Origin: WRMS01 sp038562165
Lineage (GTDB): Bacteria; Bacillota; Peptococcia; DRI-13; UBA5745
Direction: 5' to 3'
DNA: 64,000 nt
Assembly: GCA_038562165.1 (NCBI GenBank)
Contig: JBCFAO010000004.1
Coordinates: forward strand, 56,059-120,058
The position numbers and the translations under genes were made by a program. Below the pieces are notes generated by a model. That model was not told the origin of the DNA and ran no database searches. It worked only from the letters and a program-made list of their open reading frames with translations. Below are positions 42,381-50,038 of the stretch, in pieces. Numbering within the stretch: the stretch's first letter is position 1; every line of letters starts with the position of its first letter.

Positions 42381-42614
42381 ATGATACGATGTCTTGTGAC
42401 GGAAACGCTGACCGCCCAAATCAAGATGGCAGGTTTGGCGGGAAAGAAGCTGCTGGTCTGCCGGCCGGCAGAAAAACCGGAGAATATCATTGTGGCAGTG
42501 GATACGCTGGGCGCAGGCGTTGGCAGCGAAGTGCTGGTTTCCAAAAACTATTCAACAAGGCAAGAGGAATACGGAGTTGATTGTATGGTGTCCGCTATAT
42601 TGGACCCGAAATAA
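42381..42614 (+). CDS. BMC shell vertex protein, EutN/CcmL family (BMC-P)
   Basis: A 77-residue EutN/CcmL pentamer that caps vertices of a microcompartment shell. Family pattern: LVTETLTAQIKMAGLAGKKL, a second strand block, AVDTLGAGVGSEVLVSKNYS, and a closing VDCMVSAIL. The usual GSSAR after the VL strand reads KNYSTR. The ATG follows AAAGGAG. It is the first of four shell genes, 16 bp before the next. It is the only pentamer gene in the window. Confidence 0.93.
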   Translation: MIRCLVTETLTAQIKMAGLAGKKLLVCRPAEKPENIIVAVDTLGAGVGSEVLVSKNYSTRQEEYGVDCMVSAILDPK

Positions 42615-42630
42615 GAAAGGAGGAAATCTA

Positions 42631-42891
42631 ATGGAATCATTAGGATTTATTGAGGTTAAGGGCTATGTTCCCGCCTTTGCGGCGGAGGATGCGGCGCTGA
42701 AAGCGGCGGACGTTAAGCTGGTTAAGCGGGTGGCTATTGGAGCCGGCATGGTTACCGTAGTGATTGCCGGCGAGATCGGAGCGGTACGCACGGCAGTGGA
42801 CGCCGGCGCCAATGGGGCAAAGCGCCTGGGCAACCTGATCGGCTGTTTTACGCTGGCCCGGCCGGCGGAAGAAATCAAGACTATTATCTAA
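42631..42891 (+). CDS. BMC shell hexamer protein (BMC-H) 1
   Basis: An 86-residue single-domain BMC protein that tiles shell facets as hexamers. It reads SLGFIEVKGYVPAFAAEDAA, then VAIGAGMVTVVIAGEIGAVR and a helix with AVDAGANGAKRL. The start ATG 42631 follows AAAGGAGG. It is the second shell gene; a 79-bp inverted-repeat element separates it from the third. The pore-region sequence AIGAG differs from those of the other two paralogues. Confidence 0.95.
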   Translation: MESLGFIEVKGYVPAFAAEDAALKAADVKLVKRVAIGAGMVTVVIAGEIGAVRTAVDAGANGAKRLGNLIGCFTLARPAEEIKTII

Positions 42892-42970
42892 GTGTATTGC
42901 CCCGTTGCGACAACGCCGCAATTGGGAAAATAGACAAGAAGTAAACCGAATTCTCAACGGGACAGTACAC
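42892..42970. repeat. 79-bp inverted-repeat element between two shell genes
   Basis: The ends GTGTATTGCCCCGTTG (42892-42907) and CAACGGGACAGTACAC (42955-42970) are inverted repeats with two mismatches in 16 bp. The interior shares the block GACAACGCCGCAATTG plus a following GAAAATAG tract with the element at 62663-62826. It begins immediately after the stop codon of BMC-H 1. It looks like a small non-autonomous element or a structured intercistronic RNA. Confidence 0.75.
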
Positions 42971-42992
42971 AAAAAGAAGGGGAGGTAAAATT

Positions 42993-43268
42993 ATGGATTC
43001 CTGGGGCTTTATCGAAGTAATTGGCTTTATTCCCGCTATTGCCGCGGCAGATGCGATGATCAAAACCGCCAACGTAGAGCTGGTGGGCCTGGAGCAAATC
43101 GGCGGCGCCATGCTGACAGTGGGCGTGAAAGGTGAAATCGGCGCGGTCAAAGCTGCTGTGGATGCGGGAGTGCTTGCCGCCAAGCAAAATGGGGAATTAG
43201 TAGCAGCCAATGTGCTGGCCCGGCCCAATCCGGAGGTCGCCGGACTGCTGAAAATGAAGTTAGGATAG
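42993..43268 (+). CDS. BMC shell hexamer protein (BMC-H) 2
   Basis: A 91-residue BMC-domain protein: SWGFIEVIGFIPAIAAADAM, NVELVGLEQIGGAMLTVGVK, GEIGAVKAAVDAGVLAAKQ, ending with ARPNPEVAGLLKM. The pore loop EQIGGAM is distinct from those of the neighbours, so the three hexamers probably have different pores. ATG follows GGGGAGG. It is 11 bp before BMC-H 3. Confidence 0.95.
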   Translation: MDSWGFIEVIGFIPAIAAADAMIKTANVELVGLEQIGGAMLTVGVKGEIGAVKAAVDAGVLAAKQNGELVAANVLARPNPEVAGLLKMKLG

Positions 43269-43279
43269 GAGGGAGACAG

Positions 43280-43528
43280 ATGACTTCTCTGGGATATATT
43301 GAAGTAATTGGCCTGGTTGCCGCTATTGAGGCGGCCGATGCGGGGCTTAAAGCAGCAAATGTGGAATTGGCGGGCAAAGAAAATCCCGGCGCCGGTATGA
43401 TTACGGTTGTATTTAAAGGTGAAATTGGCTCCATTAGAGCGGCTTTAGATGCGGCAGAGGCGGCGGCGGCCAGAATCAGCAAGGTCGTAAGCACCAATGT
43501 GATCGCCCGCCCCTTCCAGACTGCATAA
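43280..43528 (+). CDS. BMC shell hexamer protein (BMC-H) 3
   Basis: An 82-residue BMC-domain protein: SLGYIEVIGLVAAIEAADAG, NVELAGKENPGAGMITVVFK, GEIGSIRAALDAAEAAAARI. The pore loop is ENPGAGM. It is the last shell gene before the cargo enzymes, 27 bp upstream of the aldolase. No tandem-domain (BMC-T) shell gene occurs in the window. Confidence 0.95.
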   Translation: MTSLGYIEVIGLVAAIEAADAGLKAANVELAGKENPGAGMITVVFKGEIGSIRAALDAAEAAAARISKVVSTNVIARPFQTA

Positions 43529-43555
43529 GAAGTTGCCGAAAAGGAGTGCTTTACC

Positions 43556-44608
43556 ATGCCTACATATATTACGGCGGCGGAGATAGCCACTTGCCATATC
43601 AAGGGAGAGAAGGTTTTCGCCTGCGGGGCAGATGCGGTGTTGACGGATCTGGCCCGGGAGGAAGTGGATAAGCTGGGTATCGAGCTTATCAGGCAGGGGG
43701 ATAACAAAGGGATGGGGACACAACCCCAGTCTGCCTCACAGCCCCAGGCCCAAGTTCAAAATCCAGCGCCATCGCCTAAGCAGGCAAAATCTCAAAGCGG
43801 CGGCACCTACGGCGTACAGGGTTTTGAGCCGCCGGCTCCGCTAACGTATAAACGGCCATTCAAAGAGGTGCTGGGCTCCGGCCGTAAAATTGCCGGTACG
43901 TTTATCGGTACGCCTCATCCGGTGATGACTGAGTTTGTTGGCAAGCTTGGTTTTGATTTCTTATGCATCGATGCCGAGCATACGCCTATTCACCTGGCCA
44001 CCCTCCAGGAAATGCTGCAAAGTATGGGTGCTACCCCTACCTATGGCGTTGTACGGGTGCCGATGATTTCCTATCAATATATGTCCGGCGCCCTGGATAT
44101 TGGGGCAGATGCCTTGCTGATTCCCCAGATCCGCACCGGTCAGGATATGGATATTGTTGAGCAAGCTTGTTTATATCCTCCTCAGGGCCGCAGAGGCATC
44201 GGCCCCTCCCGGGCCACCTCTTATGGCCTTGAAATCGGCAAAAAAGGCCAGGAGCCCAATCGGGATACGGCGATTATTATTCAAATTGAGACAAAGGAAG
44301 CATTGGATAATTTAGATGCTGTGATTTCCCGGGATATTGTGGATATGGTGTTTATCGGACCGGGAGATCTTTCGATGAATTTAGGCGTATTCGGTCAGAC
44401 CGGCCATCCGATTATGGTGGAGCAAATCGGACGTATACAGGAAACCGCCGGAAAATACGGCAAACCTATCGGCATTTTTGCCGGTAATATGGAGGCTGCC
44501 GCCAACTGGCTGGATAAGGGTTTTGATATGGTGCTGATCAACTCGGAATTGGGCCTTTTGGGCGAGCATATTACCGGCAAGCTGGCTGCTTTGCGGTCCC
44601 ATATGTAA
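43556..44608 (+). CDS. HpcH/HpaI-family aldolase with EutQ-like N-terminal module (probable BMC cargo)
   Basis: A 350-residue protein in three parts. Residues 1-47 form a small module (YITAAEIATCHIKGEKVF, then AVLTDLAREEV and LGIELI) resembling the N-terminus of EutQ/EutT microcompartment proteins. Residues about 48-95 are a Gln/Pro/Ser-rich linker. Residues about 100-350 are an HpcH/HpaI TIM barrel: FLCIDAEHTPIHLATLQEML, GVVRVPM, LLIPQIRTGQD, YPPQGRRGIGPSRAT, IIQIETKEALDN, VFIGPGDLSMNLG. Such class II aldolases cleave 4-hydroxy-2-oxo acids to pyruvate (or another 2-oxo acid) plus an aldehyde, with a divalent metal. It follows the shell genes directly. The linker and the module shared with the next gene suggest packaging in the shell. 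Confidence 0.9.
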   Translation: MPTYITAAEIATCHIKGEKVFACGADAVLTDLAREEVDKLGIELIRQGDNKGMGTQPQSASQPQAQVQNPAPSPKQAKSQSGGTYGVQGFEPPAPLTYKRPFKEVLGSGRKIAGTFIGTPHPVMTEFVGKLGFDFLCIDAEHTPIHLATLQEMLQSMGATPTYGVVRVPMISYQYMSGALDIGADALLIPQIRTGQDMDIVEQACLYPPQGRRGIGPSRATSYGLEIGKKGQEPNRDTAIIIQIETKEALDNLDAVISRDIVDMVFIGPGDLSMNLGVFGQTGHPIMVEQIGRIQETAGKYGKPIGIFAGNMEAAANWLDKGFDMVLINSELGLLGEHITGKLAALRSHM

Positions 44609-44644
44609 TGCTGCAAAATTCAACAATAAGAAAGGAGGGGTTGG

Positions 44645-46231
44645 GTGAGACAAGTGATATCTTCCGATGATATCTGGAATCTGGTGCAAGGAGGTAAAAC
44701 CACGCTGCACCTGGAGGGCGAATATGTGTTGACCGACATTGCCCGGGATATGGTCAAACGATATGGTATTGCCATTGCCGGACCCGCCCCGGGAAAGATA
44801 GCGGCGATGGCCGGAAAATCGGAGGGGGCGGACTTTGCCAGAGGTTTGGGTCAGGCTTTTCGGATGGATAAAGAGATGACAGCCGCAGGAGCTCTGAATC
44901 AAGCGGACTTATTGATCACCAATGGCCGCATTGTGCTGCCGGAAGCGGGAGTTATCGAAGGGGGGCTGGCCATAAAGGATGGCAAGATACTGGCCATCAT
45001 GGCCCCGGATGCTGTCTGCCCGGCGGAGCGGCTGCTGGATGCCGGCGGCAATTATGTGCTGCCGGGCATTATCGATCCCCATGTCCATCTGGGGATGTTT
45101 GCGCCGCTGGAGGAGGAGCTGGCCACGGAATCCCACAGTGCCCTTATGGGCGGCGTAACGACCATGGGCTGCTTTTTCAACCAAAAGGAGAGTTACCGCA
45201 GATTCTTGGAAGACCTGACCGGCCAAGTAGCCCAATATAGCGGCGCCGACCTGTTCCCTCATCTGACCCTGCGGGAGCAGGTCCACCTTGAGGAATTGAA
45301 TCTGTACCGCACAAAGGGAGTTTCTTCCTTTAAGACCTATATGTGCGGAATTCCCGGTATATTGCCTCATCAAAGCGACGGGTTTATCGTTGCCGCCATG
45401 CAATCGTTAAAGACCCTGCCAGGAGAACCGGTATTGTGTGTCCACTGCGAGAATACCTCCCTGGTGGATGCCGCACTGGAACAGGCGGCAGCGTTGCCGA
45501 AGCTGGATCTCCGGCAGTGGGGAGCGACTCATCCGGCTATGGCCGAAGAGGAGGCATTGATCCGGGCAGCCTACTTTGCCAGCAAAATTGGTATAAACCT
45601 CTACGCTGTGCACATCAGTACAAAGGATGCTATTGAGACGGCCCGGTCAATTAAAGGGCCCCGCATTCATATTGAGACTACCTCTCCCTATTTAAGCCTG
45701 GATGACAGCACCACCGCCGGCGTCGATGCCAAGATGGCGCCGCCCATCCGGGATCAGGCCAGCCGGGAGGCTTTGTGGCAAGGGATTATCACCGGTACCG
45801 TTGATACAATCGGTACCGACAATGTAACGATGACCAGAGCGGAAAAACAGGTGGAAAAGGGTGTGGCAGGGGCCATACCCGGCTATCCGGCAATGGCAAC
45901 CCATTTGGTGTCGGTGCTGGACGGCGCTATCCGCCGGGGCATTCCTTTGGAAATGGTTATAGCGAAAATGACATTAAATCCGGCGAAGATTTTTGGGATT
46001 TATCCCCGCAAGGGCACCCTGCTGCCCGGCAGCGATGCAGACCTTGTGATTGTTGACCCCTGCCGGGAACAGGCAGTTGATCCGGGAACACTGGGCAGCC
46101 GCTCTGATTTTTCGCTGTTTACCGGTAGAACCTTGCGGGGTTGGCCTGTGGCTACCATCAAAGGCGGGGAATTAGTCTGTCAAAATGGACAGATGGTATC
46201 AGCGGCCAGAGGAAGCTTTCTTATCCGTTAG
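44645..46231 (+). CDS. Cyclic amidohydrolase (hydantoinase/dihydropyrimidinase-like) with EutQ-like N-terminal module
   Basis: A 528-residue protein. Residues 1-48 form the module shared with the aldolase (VISSDDIWNLVQGGKTTLHL, then YVLTDIARDMVKRYGIAIAG). A linker of about 40 residues leads to a full amidohydrolase domain. The binuclear metal site is intact: IDPHVHLGMF (HxH), FKTYMCG (carboxylated Lys), CVHCENTS, YAVHISTK and IGTDNVTM. The family opens cyclic amides such as hydantoins and dihydropyrimidines, or allantoin. Start GTG 44645 lies behind AAAGGAGGGG. It sits 36 bp after the aldolase. The extension is absent from ordinary hydantoinases and again points to encapsulation. Confidence 0.9.
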   Translation: MRQVISSDDIWNLVQGGKTTLHLEGEYVLTDIARDMVKRYGIAIAGPAPGKIAAMAGKSEGADFARGLGQAFRMDKEMTAAGALNQADLLITNGRIVLPEAGVIEGGLAIKDGKILAIMAPDAVCPAERLLDAGGNYVLPGIIDPHVHLGMFAPLEEELATESHSALMGGVTTMGCFFNQKESYRRFLEDLTGQVAQYSGADLFPHLTLREQVHLEELNLYRTKGVSSFKTYMCGIPGILPHQSDGFIVAAMQSLKTLPGEPVLCVHCENTSLVDAALEQAAALPKLDLRQWGATHPAMAEEEALIRAAYFASKIGINLYAVHISTKDAIETARSIKGPRIHIETTSPYLSLDDSTTAGVDAKMAPPIRDQASREALWQGIITGTVDTIGTDNVTMTRAEKQVEKGVAGAIPGYPAMATHLVSVLDGAIRRGIPLEMVIAKMTLNPAKIFGIYPRKGTLLPGSDADLVIVDPCREQAVDPGTLGSRSDFSLFTGRTLRGWPVATIKGGELVCQNGQMVSAARGSFLIR

Positions 46232-46282
46232 ACGAAAGATTCCGAACCTTGCTATAGAAGATAAGTGTTTAGGAGTGTGACT

Positions 46283-46828
46283 ATGAAAGAGATACGGCTC
46301 CACGGACGAGGCGGTCAGGGAATTGTCAAATCCGCTGAAGTAATTGTATATGCCGCAGTACAAGAGGGCAAATTCGTCGCTTGTTTCCCTTATTTTGGTT
46401 TCGAAAAAAAAGGCGGTCCGGTCAGTGCTTTTGTCCGGATTGATGACAAAAAAATCCGCGAAAAAAATCAAGTCTATTTTCCCCACTGTATTATTGTACT
46501 GGATCCCACAATTATGGGAGCCACTGACGTATTTCAAGGAGCAAGAGAGGATTGCGTGTTAGTGATCAATGCCAGGTCTGTTGATAGCTTAGATATTCCC
46601 GATCAGATCACGACCATTGCCTATATTGACGCCACAGCTTTATCCGAGGAATTGTTGGGGCGTAAAGTGCCGAATACGGTGATGCTGGGAGCCTATGCCA
46701 AAGCTACCGGCTGGACCGACGTGGAAAAACTGGCTGGCCGGGCCGGTGAAATTTGGGGCGAAAAAAACAGGGACGCTGTGCTGCGGGGCTATTCCGACGT
46801 AACGGTGATCAGAAGAGGGGAGGTCTAA
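46283..46828 (+). CDS. 2-oxoacid:ferredoxin oxidoreductase gamma subunit
   Basis: A 181-residue gamma subunit: EIRLHGRGGQGIVKSAEVIV at the N-terminus, CFPYFGFEKKGGPVSAFVRI near residue 38, and VMLGAYAKATGW near residue 131. In POR/VOR enzymes this chain binds CoA-side elements. ATG 46283 follows AGGAG. It begins a gamma-delta-alpha-beta operon with 2-bp to overlapping junctions, 51 bp after the amidohydrolase. Confidence 0.94.
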   Translation: MKEIRLHGRGGQGIVKSAEVIVYAAVQEGKFVACFPYFGFEKKGGPVSAFVRIDDKKIREKNQVYFPHCIIVLDPTIMGATDVFQGAREDCVLVINARSVDSLDIPDQITTIAYIDATALSEELLGRKVPNTVMLGAYAKATGWTDVEKLAGRAGEIWGEKNRDAVLRGYSDVTVIRRGEV

Positions 46829-46830
46829 TC

Positions 46831-47091
46831 GTGATCAAAACAAAGTATATTTGTGCCGTTGCCGAGGAGCTAAACGATATCAATACCGGGGCCTGGAAAA
46901 CCTATCCGCTGCTCCTTGATCAGGCAAAATGCATCAAATGCGGTTTATGTATCCAATATTGTCCCACCAATTCGGTAATCCGTGACGAAAAAGACGGTTT
47001 CTTCATCAGCCTTGAGTATTGCAAGGGTTGCGGCGTCTGCATCAACGAATGTCCCAGGGGAGCTATCAGCTATGTGAAGGAGGATCAATAA
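46831..47091 (+). CDS. 2-oxoacid:ferredoxin oxidoreductase delta subunit (2[4Fe-4S] ferredoxin)
   Basis: An 86-residue chain with two ferredoxin motifs, CIKCGLCIQYCP and CKGCGVCINECP, giving two [4Fe-4S] clusters that pass electrons from the TPP site to ferredoxin. Start GTG 46831 follows GGGGAGG, 2 bp after the gamma stop. It is one base from the alpha gene. Confidence 0.94.
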   Translation: MIKTKYICAVAEELNDINTGAWKTYPLLLDQAKCIKCGLCIQYCPTNSVIRDEKDGFFISLEYCKGCGVCINECPRGAISYVKEDQ

Positions 47092-47092
47092 T

Positions 47093-48283
47093 ATGGAGAA
47101 GCTTGTAGTTGTAGACGGCAATCATGCGGCTGCTTTGGGCGCCCTGCTGTGCAGACCCGACGTGGTGGCGGCCTACCCTATCACTCCCCAGACGCCCCTG
47201 GTTGAGCACTTCACTCAGTACATAGCAGACGGCGCCCTGGACTGTGCGATTTTGGAACCGGAGTCAGAACATTCTGCCATGAGCATATTGGAAGGGGCTT
47301 CCTTAGCCGGCGGCCGCACCTTTACCGCTACGTCATCCCAAGGGCTGGCTTTGATGTACGAGCCTTATTTTCGGGCCTCCACCATGCGGCTGCCTATCGT
47401 TATGGATATTGTCAACAGGGAGATGATTTCCCCCCAGACTATCTGGGGAGGGCCTCAGGATTCCCTGTCCGTGCGGGACGCAGGCTGGATTCAAATTTAC
47501 GTTGAAGATAATCAGGAGATTTTGGACATGAATGTGCAGGCTTTCAAAATTGCCGAGCATAAAGATGTGCTATTGCCTGTTAATATCTGTTTTGACGGTT
47601 TTTACCTTTCTCACATGACAGAAGGCGTACTGGTCTGTGAGCAGGAGAAAGTGGACGCCTTTTTGCCCAAATACCTGCCGGAGCATGTGAAGCTGGACCC
47701 GGAGCGGCCTATGGCTGTGGATCCGCTGACGCCGGGTGCCTATCTGCAATATTACCGGGAGCTCCATATGCAGGCTATGGATAATGCGAAGAAGGTGATC
47801 CGGCAGGTCAATGATGAGTTTGCTCAATTATTTGGGCGCAGCTATGGCGGCCTGGTGGATACGTACCGCCTTGAGGATGCGGATTACGTGTTGATAACCA
47901 TGGGTTCTCTAACCGGAACGGCCCGGGTAGCAGTGGATTACGCCCGCCAAAAGGGCGTTAAAGCCGGGATTTTGAAGCTGCGCAGCATCCGGCCTTTCCC
48001 GAAGGAGCTTGTCCAGCAGTATTTGAAGGGCCGTAAGGCTGCCGGCGTGGTGGACCGCAACGTCAGCTTTGGCTGGCATTGTGGCATCACCTATTTGGAG
48101 GTACTGTCCGCCATGGGCGGCGCACTGAATATGCCGCTGTTGCCCTTTATTGGGGGTTTGGGAGGCGAGGACCTGACTATCCAGCTTTTGGCTAAAGCAA
48201 TCGACTATATTGTTGCGGCAGGTAAAGGGCGGTATAACACGCCTCAGCAGGCAATCTGGCTGATAAAGGGGGAAGAAGAATGA
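47093..48283 (+). CDS. 2-oxoacid:ferredoxin oxidoreductase alpha subunit
   Basis: A 396-residue alpha chain. It has AAYPITPQTPLVEHF near residue 22, EPESEHSAMSILEGASLAGG near residue 60, SSQGLALMYEPYF, and the C-terminal transketolase-like domain DYVLITMGSLTGTARVAVDY followed by LRSIRPFP. The family takes pyruvate, 2-oxoisovalerate or 2-oxoglutarate; the sequence seen by eye does not decide which. Its ATGA stop/start junction couples it to beta. No N-terminal targeting extension is present. Confidence 0.94.
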   Translation: MEKLVVVDGNHAAALGALLCRPDVVAAYPITPQTPLVEHFTQYIADGALDCAILEPESEHSAMSILEGASLAGGRTFTATSSQGLALMYEPYFRASTMRLPIVMDIVNREMISPQTIWGGPQDSLSVRDAGWIQIYVEDNQEILDMNVQAFKIAEHKDVLLPVNICFDGFYLSHMTEGVLVCEQEKVDAFLPKYLPEHVKLDPERPMAVDPLTPGAYLQYYRELHMQAMDNAKKVIRQVNDEFAQLFGRSYGGLVDTYRLEDADYVLITMGSLTGTARVAVDYARQKGVKAGILKLRSIRPFPKELVQQYLKGRKAAGVVDRNVSFGWHCGITYLEVLSAMGGALNMPLLPFIGGLGGEDLTIQLLAKAIDYIVAAGKGRYNTPQQAIWLIKGEEE

Positions 48284-49209
48284 GAGCTGCAGAGATGAAG
48301 ACTACCAAGATGAGCGCAACCGATAAAATGCTGGCTTATGCCGATATGGTGGCTCCGGGCATTACCTCCTGTGAGGGCTGCAACGTGGAGCTGACCATGC
48401 GTACGGTGCTTAAGGTACTGGGGCCAAACACCATTGTGGCCATCCCACCGGGCTGTATGGGCGGTGTGCAGACGGTGGGCTGGGAAGACAGGATGGGTAC
48501 GAAAATCCCGGTGTTTTTCCCGCTGCTGGATAATACCGCATCCATGCTGGGCGGCATCAAGAAGTATTATGAGCATATCGGCCGTCATGTAAATGTGGTG
48601 GCTTTTGCCGGCGACGGGGCCAGTGTGGACGCCGGTTTTCAAGCCCTCTCGGGAGCTGCTGAGCGGGGCGATAATATCATTTATATCTGTTATGACAATG
48701 AAGGATACATGAATACGGGCTTTCAGCGCAGCGGCTCTACCACAAAAGGCTCCTGGACCTCCACAACGCCGGTGGGCGCCGCTCACAAGGGTAAAAAGAC
48801 CCACCGCAAGGATGCGCCAATGATTATGGCTATGCACGATATTCCTTACGTGGCTACAGCTTCGCCGGCTTATATCCCGGATTTGATCGCCAAAGTGGAA
48901 AAGGCTATGCAGGTTCGGGAGGGTATGGCTTACATTCATGTATATAATGCCTGTTCCACCGGCTGGGGCTACCAGCCTTGCAAAAGTATAGATATTTGCC
49001 GCCGTTCGGTGCAGACCCGCTTTTATCCGCTGTATGAGGTGGAGCACGGAAAATTCAAGCTTTCTTTGGATATAAAGCAGCCAAAGCCGGTGAAAGATTT
49101 TCTCAACCAGCTCAAAAAATTTCGCCATTTAAATGAAAGTGATGTCCTGGAGATACAAGAGTTGGTTGACCGCCGCTGGAACCGGCTGCTGGGCCTTTGC
49201 CAAATTTGA
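48280..49209 (+). CDS. 2-oxoacid:ferredoxin oxidoreductase beta subunit (TPP-binding)
   Basis: A 309-residue TPP-binding chain: ITSCEGCNVELTMRTVL with conserved cysteines, AIPPGCMGGVQT, the TPP/Mg motif FAGDGASVDAGFQALSGAAE near residue 107, and YDNEGYMNTGFQRSG. It decarboxylates the 2-oxo acid and hands the acyl group to CoA. It ends 2 bp from the convergent crp gene. With ptb-buk this gives reduced ferredoxin and ATP from a 2-oxo acid. Confidence 0.94.
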   Translation: MRAAEMKTTKMSATDKMLAYADMVAPGITSCEGCNVELTMRTVLKVLGPNTIVAIPPGCMGGVQTVGWEDRMGTKIPVFFPLLDNTASMLGGIKKYYEHIGRHVNVVAFAGDGASVDAGFQALSGAAERGDNIIYICYDNEGYMNTGFQRSGSTTKGSWTSTTPVGAAHKGKKTHRKDAPMIMAMHDIPYVATASPAYIPDLIAKVEKAMQVREGMAYIHVYNACSTGWGYQPCKSIDICRRSVQTRFYPLYEVEHGKFKLSLDIKQPKPVKDFLNQLKKFRHLNESDVLEIQELVDRRWNRLLGLCQI

Positions 49210-49210
49210 T

Positions 49211-49906
49211 CTACCGGGAGAGGCCCAGACCGTTTATCATATCGGAAAGCTTCTGGTGATCATAAATATACAGACGTTTGTTTTTTTTCTCAAGGATACC
49301 TTCCGCTTTAAATTTACTGAGGATTTTGGTTACCGTCTCCCGGCGGATACCTAGATAATTCGCTAAATCCTGATCTGTAGTCGGCAGATCAACGACAATA
49401 GCGCCGGATTTATCCTTGCGGCCAAAATCATTGATCAAGCCTTGAATTACAATGGCCAGATGGGTTTTGTTGTCGAAGAAGGTCAAATACTCCACCTGTG
49501 CCGTAAGAATGCGGATTTTCATGCTCATGGATATAATCATCGATAGGGTGAACTCCGAATTTTCGGCGGCAATACGTTTGAAATCGCTGCGGCTGATCCG
49601 GATCAGCTTTGTATTCGTTATGGCTTGGGCTGACGCCATGCTGTCGATATTGAGAAAAAAGCTGTTTTCGTTGATGAATACTCCCGGATTTAGTACGCTG
49701 AGCATCTTTTCTTCGCCTCTGATGTTCGTCATTGTGATTTTGACCAGGCCTTCGACGATATAGTACAAATAACGGTTCTTTTGGCCTTGATCAAAAATGA
49801 AAGTGTCTTTTAAACAAGCTATCGTTGTCAGGGATGGATCGGTGGAGAGGTAATCAATAAAAGATTGGCGGTTGATCCAAAGAGAATGGATGTCAATGGC
49901 GGACAT
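49211..49906 (-). CDS. Crp/Fnr-family transcriptional regulator (2)
   Basis: A 231-residue Crp/Fnr protein: sensor barrel (DQGQKNRYLYYIVEGLVKIT; LNPGVFINENSFFL) and winged helix with ANYLGIRRETVTKILSKF. The RRETVTK recognition helix nearly matches that of regulator 1, so both may read the same operator. No Fnr-type cysteine cluster. ATG 49906 follows AAGGAGG; an in-frame ATG at 49996 is less likely. It converges on the oxidoreductase operon and diverges from the dehydrogenase/TRAP 3 operon. Confidence 0.9.
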   Translation of the reverse strand: MSAIDIHSLWINRQSFIDYLSTDPSLTTIACLKDTFIFDQGQKNRYLYYIVEGLVKITMTNIRGEEKMLSVLNPGVFINENSFFLNIDSMASAQAITNTKLIRISRSDFKRIAAENSEFTLSMIISMSMKIRILTAQVEYLTFFDNKTHLAIVIQGLINDFGRKDKSGAIVVDLPTTDQDLANYLGIRRETVTKILSKFKAEGILEKKNKRLYIYDHQKLSDMINGLGLSR

Positions 49907-50038
49907 GGCGGCCTCCTTAATCAGCAAGGGCAGATTAATGATACACTCGGAATTTTGACAGAGCAAAACAGGTATGTCAAGTGTAGTGATGCCCAATTAA
50001 AAACTTATTAGTTGCCATTTGGAAAGGGAAGGATACAA

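Noticed and set aside
47093..49209. Assignment of the ferredoxin oxidoreductase specifically as pyruvate-dependent
   Set aside because: The visible motifs are common to POR, VOR and related enzymes; substrate-specific residues could not be judged reliably by eye.
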